Assembly (NCBI GenBank): GCA_022572825.1
Contig: JACZVE010000267.1
Span: 1 to 5,098 of the forward strand
Length of the DNA stretch: 5,098 bases
From: SAR324 cluster bacterium
GTDB lineage: Bacteria > SAR324 > JACQKK01
Reading direction: 5' to 3'
In this document: piece by piece, positions 1 to 5,098 of the stretch
How positions within the stretch are numbered: position 1 is the stretch's first letter
Layout of the letters: every line of letters starts with the position of its first letter
Notes under the pieces: model-generated
Databases searched by the model: none
What the model saw: the letters and a program-made list of their open reading frames with translations, nothing else
What the model was told of the DNA's origin: nothing
Program-made: the position numbers and the translations under genes

Positions 1-201
1 GGCAACCGGCGCGGCAGCCTGAAGGTGCACGCGCGGCGATTCGACGGCATGCTTCCCGGCACGCTGATCGTGGAGGGAGTATGGCCGAACCGCGATTTTC
101 AGGAGGGCATCGGGATCAACCTGCTGGTGGGCGGCGATCCGGTGCCTCCCGCGGGCGGCGTGGCATTTCACGATACCGCGGTGTGGCTGGAGCCGGCCTG
201 A
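1..201 (+). CDS. Molybdopterin-dependent oxidoreductase, C-terminal fragment (5' end outside window)
   Basis: Frame 1 is open from the left edge to a TGA at 199-201, giving 66 residues. They match, from memory of the family, the end of the molydopterin dinucleotide-binding domain of bacterial molybdopterin oxidoreductases (DMSO reductase superfamily). The landmarks are an opening GNRRGSLKVHARRFDG, then LPGTLIVEGVWPN, then EGIGINLL and finally GGVAFHDTAVWLEP. In this superfamily the C-terminal domain is a beta-barrel that closes over the bis-MGD cofactor. The catalytic centre and any N-terminal Fe-S cluster lie upstream of the window, so the substrate cannot be inferred. The gene ends cleanly and no downstream gene overlaps it: the next gene starts 314 bases later, so it is probably the last gene of its transcript. 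The family call is fairly safe; the subfamily is unknown. Confidence 0.8.
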   Translation, partial: GNRRGSLKVHARRFDGMLPGTLIVEGVWPNRDFQEGIGINLLVGGDPVPPAGGVAFHDTAVWLEPA

Positions 202-310
202 CGGTGTGACGCACTGCGAGCCCAGGCGGGGCGCTTAAGGAGCGTGGCAATACGTGCGAGGGTGCAACCTCTATCGGACACGCGCGTCCAACAACCGTCA
301 TCGATCAGGC

Positions 311-383
311 GGAGGCCCCTTCGCTGGCCCGTGAAATGGACGAAAGTCGCACGTGCCAAGTGGTTCGATCCCCCTCACCTCCA
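311..383 (+). other. Degenerate tRNA-like element (T-arm and acceptor half only)
   Basis: The segment is 73 bases long, the size of a tRNA without CCA. The outer GGAGG (311-315) pairs with CCTCC (378-382), followed by an A in the discriminator position. In the correct register, 359-363 (AGTGG) pairs with 371-375 (CCCCT) at four of five positions. They enclose TTCGATC, an exact match to the T-loop consensus TTCRANY. The other half does not look like a tRNA: there is no D-arm (no GG in a D-loop, no T at position 8), and the expected anticodon stem (337-341 with 349-353) has mismatches and no T33. The last two acceptor pairs also fail. It could be a tRNA remnant, an integration scar or chance. 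It is not called as a functional tRNA. Confidence 0.2.
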
Positions 384-471
384 TCCAAACCACTCGTTCC
401 TTTCCGCACTCGTCCTTCCCTTCACTGCACCTCCACTGCGGCAATCCGCAATCCCTTTTCCTTCTTTGTTT

Positions 472-480
472 TGCTAGACT
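472..480 (+). promoter_or_regulatory. Possible extended -10 promoter element
   Basis: TGCTAGACT resembles an extended -10 (TGn followed by TAGACT, four of six matches to TATAAT). It lies 36 bases upstream of the cyclase start codon, which would leave a short leader containing the Shine-Dalgarno. There is no recognisable -35 hexamer at 17 bases spacing (452-457 is TCCCTT). The evidence is a weak motif in the right place only. Confidence 0.2.
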
Positions 481-502
481 TTGTCCCGCCTCACTGGTGA
501 CC

Positions 503-510
503 GGAGGAGG
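503..510 (+). promoter_or_regulatory. Ribosome binding site of the cyclase gene
   Basis: GGAGGAGG is a near-ideal Shine-Dalgarno sequence. It is separated by five bases from the ATG at 516. The protein read from this ATG begins directly with the first zinc-ribbon CxxC, which independently supports the start. Confidence 0.85.
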
Positions 511-515
511 AAGCC

Positions 516-3500
516 ATGCAATGCCCGAAGTGCCAGCATGAAAATCCGGAGGGCCGCAAATTCTGCAACAAATGTGGCACGGCCCTCTTGGAAAAATGCC
601 CCAATTGTAACGTGGAACTTGACCCTGGAAGCGAGTTCTGCGGCGAGTGCGGCCACGATCTCTCCAAACCCGTAAAGTCCTCGGACTCTTCATCGCTTCC
701 GCTGGAAACCACCGCAAAAGAGCCTGATTCCCCCGCTCCCGCCGGCGAGCGCCGCCAAGCCACCATCGTCTTTTCCGATCTGTCCGGCTACACGTCCATG
801 AGCGAAAAGCTCGATCCGGAAGAAGTGGAAGGGATCATGTCCCGCATCAAGGCGGAGGCGGTGAAGATCGTTGAGAGCCATGGCGGCATCGTAAGTCAGT
901 TCGTGGGCGACGAGGTGCTGGCGCTGTTTGGTATCCCCACCGCACACGAGGACGATCCGCGCCGGGCCGTGAGAGCCGCCCTGGAGTTGCACGAGTTGGT
1001 GTCCAACATGAGCCCGGAAGTGGAAGAGCAGATCGGGCGGCCATTGCGGATGCACACCGGCATCGATACGGGGCTAGTGGTGACAAGTACTCGCGATGTT
1101 CGCGATGGCACGGTCGGGGTGACGGGAGATGTCGTGAACACGGGTGCGCGCCTCAAGGCCCTCGCCGAAGATGACCAAGTGCTCATAAGCCCCGAAACCC
1201 GACGCCTGATCGCTCCCTTCTACACTACCGAAATGCTGGAGCCGGTAACCCTCAAAGGGAAAGATCAACCTATCATTCCCTTTCAGGTAACCGGTGAGTC
1301 CGGCGTCCAGAGCCGCTTCGAGGCTGCCGAGAAGCGCGGATTCACACCCTACATCGGGCGGGAAGTGGAGTTAACGACGCTCAACGCCTGCCTGGAGAAA
1401 GCCGTGGCCGGCCAGGGTCAGTTCGTTACGGTGGTGGGCGAGGCCGGGCTGGGCAAGTCGCGCCTACTCTACGAGTTTCGCCGGGGAATCGATCGGGCAA
1501 AAGTCACCGTGTCGGAAGGCCGCTGTCAATCTTACGGCACGGCCACTCCTTATCTGCCGTTGATCGACACACTCCGTCGGGGCCTCGATTTGCGCGACGA
1601 TAAATCGCCCGAGCAGTTACTGGAGAAAGCGGTGGTCAATCTGAAGGCCATCGACCCCGCGCTGGAAGAGTACCTGCCGTGCTACCTGCACCTGCTCTCC
1701 ATCCCCAGCGAGGAATTTGCACTGCCCACGGACCTTACAGGGGAGGCCCTGAGGGTCCGTCTGCAGGAGGCTTATGCTGCCATTGTGACCCAAACCGCCG
1801 CTCAAAAGCCCATGGTGCTGATCCTGGAGGACTGGCACTGGACGGACGAGGCATCGGATGCGGCCTTGCGGTACCTGTTGGGGCTGATTGCACCCCATCG
1901 TCTGCTGGTGGTGATCATCCACCGCCCGGAGTATGAGGGCTCCTGGAGCGGGCTGACCCAGCACACGAATCTGCCTCTGGCGGTCCTTGGGGCCGAGCAC
2001 TGCGCGGCAATCGTGGGGGCCGTGTTGGAGGCCGAGCGGCTGCCCGAAGGGCTGGCCAAGCTGATCCACGGGCGCACCGGAGGCAATCCCTTCTTCATCG
2101 AGGAAATGTGCCAGGACCTGCTGGAGGAGGGCACGGTGCTTGTCAAGGACGGACAGGCAGCGCTGACCCGTTCCCTGGAAAATCTCTCGTTGCCTAACTC
2201 AGTGCAGGCAGTAATCCGCTCCCGTTTGGATCGGTTGGGGGAGGACCACCGGGAAGTGCTGCGATTGGCCTCGGTAATCGGGCGAGAGTTCGGCCAACGG
2301 TTGCTGGAGACTGCCCACCCAGGGGAAAATACTTTAGCGCCTTTCCTGGAAACCCTGAAAAGTCAGGAGGTGATCCAGCAGATAAGCGTGCTGCCCGAGG
2401 TGGCTTACCTCTTCAAGCACGTGCTGACCCAGGTCGTGGTGTACGATACCCTGCTCATCGAGCGCCGCAAGGACCTCCACGAGATAGTGGGCCGAGCCAT
2501 GGAGAGGCTCTACGCAGACCGCCTGGAGGAACACTATGAGACCCTGGCCCACCATTTTGAGAGCAGCAACGACGCGGAGACAGCCGTAAAATACATGGAA
2601 CTGGCCGGGGACAAAGCGGCCGGTTTTTTCTCCCTGGACGATGCCAGGGCTCGCTTCCGCAAGGCGCTCAACCGGTTGGACGGGATGGAGATGACCCCGG
2701 AGCGCAAGGCACACCGCATCGACCTCAATCTCAAGTGGTCCGCCGTTTCCCATTACGCCGCCAAAGACGAACATTTACACGTGCTTGGAAAATCTATGCA
2801 GTATGCCCAGGATATCGGAGATGAGCACCGTTTGGCGAAAACAACCTATTGGATCGGACGGACCCATTTTGTCATGGGCGATTTTGCACGGGCCCTGTCA
2901 GTGTTTGAACGGTGCACGGATATTGCCAAGGGGTTGAGTGACGATGGCCTGCTCGCCCTGTTGTATAACATCATCGGTCGGGCCTGCCTGCTGACCGGTG
3001 AATATCCCAAGGGTATCGAGAACCTGGAGAAAGGAATCCCAGCAATAGAGGGGTTAGGCAACCTGGAAGAGGTTGCATACTCCACGGCGTTGCTTGGAGT
3101 TATTTATGCAACGATGGGTGACTTTCCACGCGGGATCAGACTCACTGAAAAGGCATTGAAGATTGCAAAAAGCATTAATAATTTAACTCGGGAGGCTCAC
3201 GCACACGTGCTCCTGGGGATAGTTAATTTTTGGAAAAGCAATTGGAAAGTTGCAATCAATCATATCACCAAGGGTGTGGAAATTGCCGATAAAAGTGGAG
3301 ATGCGATCCTGGCTGGGTATGGCCTCGGCTTCGAGGGGTATTCCAGATTCATGCTGGGAGAGAGTGAAAAGGGAATCGAGCAGATGGCGGAAGGGGAGCA
3401 CCTGATCGGAACCACAGACTCCCATATGTTACTTGTAATCCTGAACAGCTTGCAGGCTGAAACCTATGCGGTGACCGGTTCTCCCGAATATGCAACTCAC

Positions 3501-3842
3501 TTCGCCAATCAGGCCTTGGAATACTCCCGATCTGGCGAAAAATGGGGAGAGGTCATCGCACACCGCGCCTTGGCCATTGCAGCAGCCGCAGAATCCCCGT
3601 GCGATTGGAGCAGGGTCGAAGCGCATATGGAAAAAAGTCTTGCGCTCGCCCAGGACAGGGGCGAACGCCCCAACCTCGCCATCGCTCACTTCCGCTACGC
3701 CGAACTGTTTCAGCAAAAGGGCGACCTGCCTAAAGCCTGCGAAAATCTCGACCAAGCCATCGCCTTCTTCCGCGACATGGAAATGCCCTGGTGGCTGGAG
3801 CAGGCGGAGGAACTGAGGGAGCGCCTCCCGCCTCCTTCATAG
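516..3842 (+). CDS. Zinc ribbon - class III nucleotide cyclase - STAND/AAA ATPase - TPR signalling protein
   Basis: A complete 1108-residue soluble protein; no signal peptide or membrane segment is seen. Domains in order: two zinc ribbons with identical spacing (Cys3, 6, 17, 20 and Cys28, 31, 42, 45); a polar linker; a class III adenylate/guanylate cyclase domain at about 79-258; an AAA_16/STAND-type ATPase at about 278-560 with Walker A GEAGLGKS (308-315), Walker B VLILED (434-439) and GNPFF (523-527); a helical linker with HVLTQ at 635; and TPRs from about 686 to the end. In the cyclase, metal-binding Asp88 and Asp132 and transition-state Asn208 and Arg212 are present. The base-selecting positions are Gln128 instead of Lys and Gly201 instead of Asp. 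Known relatives of this layout include mycobacterial Rv0386-type proteins, which end in a LuxR HTH that is absent here, and more distantly human soluble adenylyl cyclase. The likely role is cyclic nucleotide synthesis gated by ATPase and TPR sensing; substrate and signal are unknown. Confidence 0.93.
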   Translation: MQCPKCQHENPEGRKFCNKCGTALLEKCPNCNVELDPGSEFCGECGHDLSKPVKSSDSSSLPLETTAKEPDSPAPAGERRQATIVFSDLSGYTSMSEKLDPEEVEGIMSRIKAEAVKIVESHGGIVSQFVGDEVLALFGIPTAHEDDPRRAVRAALELHELVSNMSPEVEEQIGRPLRMHTGIDTGLVVTSTRDVRDGTVGVTGDVVNTGARLKALAEDDQVLISPETRRLIAPFYTTEMLEPVTLKGKDQPIIPFQVTGESGVQSRFEAAEKRGFTPYIGREVELTTLNACLEKAVAGQGQFVTVVGEAGLGKSRLLYEFRRGIDRAKVTVSEGRCQSYGTATPYLPLIDTLRRGLDLRDDKSPEQLLEKAVVNLKAIDPALEEYLPCYLHLLSIPSEEFALPTDLTGEALRVRLQEAYAAIVTQTAAQKPMVLILEDWHWTDEASDAALRYLLGLIAPHRLLVVIIHRPEYEGSWSGLTQHTNLPLAVLGAEHCAAIVGAVLEAERLPEGLAKLIHGRTGGNPFFIEEMCQDLLEEGTVLVKDGQAALTRSLENLSLPNSVQAVIRSRLDRLGEDHREVLRLASVIGREFGQRLLETAHPGENTLAPFLETLKSQEVIQQISVLPEVAYLFKHVLTQVVVYDTLLIERRKDLHEIVGRAMERLYADRLEEHYETLAHHFESSNDAETAVKYMELAGDKAAGFFSLDDARARFRKALNRLDGMEMTPERKAHRIDLNLKWSAVSHYAAKDEHLHVLGKSMQYAQDIGDEHRLAKTTYWIGRTHFVMGDFARALSVFERCTDIAKGLSDDGLLALLYNIIGRACLLTGEYPKGIENLEKGIPAIEGLGNLEEVAYSTALLGVIYATMGDFPRGIRLTEKALKIAKSINNLTREAHAHVLLGIVNFWKSNWKVAINHITKGVEIADKSGDAILAGYGLGFEGYSRFMLGESEKGIEQMAEGEHLIGTTDSHMLLVILNSLQAETYAVTGSPEYATHFANQALEYSRSGEKWGEVIAHRALAIAAAAESPCDWSRVEAHMEKSLALAQDRGERPNLAIAHFRYAELFQQKGDLPKACENLDQAIAFFRDMEMPWWLEQAEELRERLPPPS
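2835..3794 (+). repeat. Eight tandem 40-residue TPR-type repeats (120-base period) within the cyclase gene
   Basis: Residues 774-1093 divide into eight units beginning at 774, 814, 854, 894, 934, 974, 1014 and 1054, all exactly 40 residues long. Aligning them puts a small residue (usually Gly) at unit position 8 in most units. A turn of the GD/GE/GS/KGD type falls near positions 15-16, and the second helix carries Ala or Gly near position 20. The clearest turns are MGDF (units 1 and 3), TGEY (unit 2) and KGDL (unit 8); units 4 and 7 are the most diverged. Classical TPRs are 34 residues; 40-residue forms are known, for example in LGN-like proteins. The DNA copies have diverged, so this is a protein-level repeat and not a recent DNA duplication. 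Confidence 0.8.
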
Positions 3843-3970
3843 CGGACAGCAGGATAGAGGGGTGAGCTTGCGCCCAGCAAAACGGGCGGGATACTCGCGA
3901 TGGCGCTGCGAACCAGCAGAAGACCGTTGATCCGCAGCAGCTTCCCTGAGCGAATTTCTCTTTTACGACA
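3843..3970. other. Gap between convergent genes
   Basis: These 128 bases separate the stop codons of the cyclase gene (+) and the fixC-like gene (-). Two inverted repeats can be seen: CGCCC/GGGCG at 3871-3888 (five pairs, eight-base A-rich loop) and GCTGCG/CGCAGC at 3905-3938 (six pairs, 22-base loop). Neither has a T-run in the right place on either strand. If transcription ends here by an intrinsic mechanism, the signal is not a classical one. I found no small gene in the gap and no ferredoxin-like cysteine cluster. Confidence 0.5.
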
Positions 3971-5098
3971 CTAAAACAATAGCGCCCGACCAATACGCCA
4001 GGCGTCCTGGAGCGCCGGCAGCAGGTTGCCCTTGCGCAGCAGATGGCGCCGCACCAGGGTCAGCAATCGGTCATGCCCCTGCTCGTCGGCGCGAAAGAAG
4101 TCCTCCGCGATGCTGCACAGCGCTTCCGGGTACACGCCGTACATGCGCGGGCTGGTCAGCACGCGGGGCATGTGCCGGAAGGTCTTGAGATTGCGGGTCA
4201 CATAGGACGCGTCGAGGCGCTTCTCGTAACGCCGCAGCGTGCGCACGGTGCAGTCTCCGCTCTCCAGCGCTTCCAGCGCGGTCTCGGCGGCCAGCAACCC
4301 CGAGTGCATGGCGTAGTGAACGCCCTCGTAGATCACTCCCGCCGCCAGCACCATCGCCCCCGCATCGCCCACCAGCATCAGCCCGTCGCGAACCAGCTTC
4401 GGCCGCATGTGCCATCCGCCCTCGGGCACCGCGTGCGCGCCGTACTCCAGCCGCTCGGCGCCCTGGATCATGCGGCGTACGGCGGGCCTGCGCTTGAATT
4501 CGTCCAGGGCGTCGAGGATATTCACGCCGCGGCTCTCCAGCGACGGCATCTGCGCCACGAAGCCCAGCGATATCGTCTCCTTGTTGGTGTACGCGAAGCC
4601 CCCGCCCTGCAGCCCTTTGGGCCAGTCGCCGAGAAACAGCGCCGCGCAGCCCCCGCCGGGTTCGATCTGGAAGCGGTCCTCGATGACCCCGGCGGGAAGG
4701 GCCAGGGTTTCCCGCACGCCGATGCTGTAGTGAGCGGGGTGCTGGGCCTTGATCAAGCCCGCCTTCTGGCCCAGCAGCGAAAGGATGCCGTCCGCGCAGA
4801 TGACCACGGGGGCGTGCAGCTCGCCCGCCTCCCGCCTCGCCACCACGCCGGTTACGCGGCCCCCTTCCACGATCAGGTCATCGACCACCGTGGAGGGCAC
4901 CAGCAGCGCGCCCGCCTGGACGGCCTGGTCGGCCAGCCAGCGGTCAAAGCGGCTGCGGTAGGCGGTGAACCCGTTGTAGGGGGCCTTGCCGAAGGGCTCG
5001 CAGGCGAAATCGACGTTGACGCTGCGGCCATCGGCCAGGATGTGCGTTGCGTGCCGCGTGACCGGACGCTCGATTGGCGCCTCGTCCACGAAGTGCGG
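3971..5098 (-). CDS. fixC: FixC-like FAD-dependent oxidoreductase, ETF:quinone oxidoreductase family (N-terminus outside window)
   Basis: The frame is open from the right edge to a TAG at 3971-3973, giving 375 visible residues. FixC proteins are about 430 residues, so roughly the first 50-60, including the dinucleotide-binding GxGxxG, lie beyond 5098. The GTG at 5087-5089 is an internal Val codon, since the similarity continues upstream of it. Numbered from the first visible codon, family features are an APIERPVTR stretch at 7-15, YRSRFDRWL at 47-55, ADG at 102-104, GGGFAYTNKETISLG in the middle, a VPEGG segment, and the second FAD motif with GDAGAM at 244-249 followed by YEGVHYAMHSG. FixC takes electrons from the FixAB electron-transfer flavoprotein toward quinone or FixX. 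The C-terminal [4Fe-4S] motif of full-length ETF:quinone oxidoreductase is absent, which favours FixC. No fixX follows it; fixA and fixB could lie upstream beyond the edge. A related flavoprotein of another pathway remains possible. Confidence 0.82.
   Translation of the reverse strand, partial: PHFVDEAPIERPVTRHATHILADGRSVNVDFACEPFGKAPYNGFTAYRSRFDRWLADQAVQAGALLVPSTVVDDLIVEGGRVTGVVARREAGELHAPVVICADGILSLLGQKAGLIKAQHPAHYSIGVRETLALPAGVIEDRFQIEPGGGCAALFLGDWPKGLQGGGFAYTNKETISLGFVAQMPSLESRGVNILDALDEFKRRPAVRRMIQGAERLEYGAHAVPEGGWHMRPKLVRDGLMLVGDAGAMVLAAGVIYEGVHYAMHSGLLAAETALEALESGDCTVRTLRRYEKRLDASYVTRNLKTFRHMPRVLTSPRMYGVYPEALCSIAEDFFRADEQGHDRLLTLVRRHLLRKGNLLPALQDAWRIGRALLF

Larger units (their letters stand above)
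202..515. other. Intergenic leader between the oxidoreductase and cyclase genes
   Basis: I see no credible gene in these 314 bases. Open frames on either strand are short or lack protein-like character. The left part carries small weak inverted repeats: CGCT/AGCG around 232-244, GAGG/CCTC at 258-271 and GGAC/GTCC at 277-290. None is followed by a T-run, so none is a convincing intrinsic terminator for the upstream gene. A tRNA-like 3' half sits at 311-383. From about 365 to 475 the + strand is strongly pyrimidine-biased, with many CCTCC, CTTCC and TTTTCC runs. The region ends in a strong ribosome binding site. It probably contains the promoter of the cyclase gene. Confidence 0.6.

Noticed and set aside
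311..383. Functional tRNA or 3' end of a tmRNA
   Set aside because: The D-arm and anticodon arm are absent, the acceptor stem is incomplete, and the 3' end reads ATCCA. For tmRNA, no tag-peptide reading frame or matching 5' half is visible upstream.
298..717. 139-residue minus-strand open frame with a stretch reading VRGIEPL
   Set aside because: It runs antisense across the leader, the ribosome binding site and the zinc-ribbon start of the cyclase gene. VRGIEPL-like reading is a common artefact of the reverse complement of a tRNA T-arm, which is what lies at 359-375.
1617..2069. 150-residue minus-strand open frame inside the ATPase region
   Set aside because: It lies wholly antisense to a well-supported coding frame with Walker motifs. 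It has low-complexity Gln/Gly-rich content and no recognisable domain or ribosome binding site.
2334..2774. 146-residue minus-strand open frame inside the cyclase gene
   Set aside because: It is a shadow of the helical linker and TPR coding frame, as expected in GC-rich DNA, with no family resemblance.
3490..3816. 108-residue plus-strand frame overlapping the TPR end
   Set aside because: It is out of frame with the conserved TPR units, which continue uninterrupted to the stop at 3842. There is no sign of a frameshift there.
3905..3938. Intrinsic terminator from the GCTGCG/CGCAGC inverted repeat
   Set aside because: The stem has only six pairs around a 22-base loop and no T-run follows on either strand.
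4407..4730. 107-residue plus-strand frame over the fixC-like gene
   Set aside because: It is antisense to conserved FixC residues, Ser/Pro-rich and without a recognisable domain.
1..5098. CRISPR array, insertion sequence, toxin-antitoxin or phage-defence cassette
   Set aside because: There are no spaced direct repeats, transposase motifs or terminal inverted repeats. The ATPase-TPR protein resembles STAND defence proteins in layout, but its cyclase and zinc-ribbon front and its redox-gene neighbours give no support for a defence role.

Overview
The window comes from a GC-rich bacterium: sampled 60-base lines in the outer genes are about 65% GC by hand count. No ribosomal or other phylogenetic marker is present, so I do not name a taxon. 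It holds one complete large gene flanked by two genes cut by the window edges.

Layout, left to right. (1) Positions 1-201 (+) encode the last 66 residues of a molybdopterin-dependent oxidoreductase. (2) Positions 202-515 are non-coding. The stretch becomes strikingly pyrimidine-rich on the + strand. It contains a degenerate tRNA-like 3' half (311-383), a weak possible -10 element and a strong Shine-Dalgarno. (3) Positions 516-3842 (+) encode a 1108-residue soluble signalling protein: two zinc ribbons, a class III nucleotide cyclase domain, a STAND/AAA-type ATPase module and a TPR array. (4) Positions 3843-3970 are a 128-base gap between convergent genes with no convincing terminator. (5) Positions 3971-5098 (-) encode most of a FixC-like, ETF:quinone oxidoreductase-family flavoprotein, with its N-terminus beyond the right edge.

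The large gene is the centre of interest. Its cyclase metal-binding and transition-state residues are intact, but both base-selecting positions are non-canonical (Gln128 and Gly201). Its C-terminal eight repeats run with an exact 40-residue period (residues 774-1093), without an insertion or deletion. The DNA of that array is clearly lower in GC (about 50%, falling to about 42% locally) than the rest of the gene.

The three genes do not form one operon. The two flanking genes are redox enzymes, whereas the cyclase gene has its own leader and ribosome binding site and converges on the fixC-like gene. The overall architecture of the cyclase protein is a known family type. What is distinctive here is the residue pattern and the regularity of the repeats, not a wholly new system.
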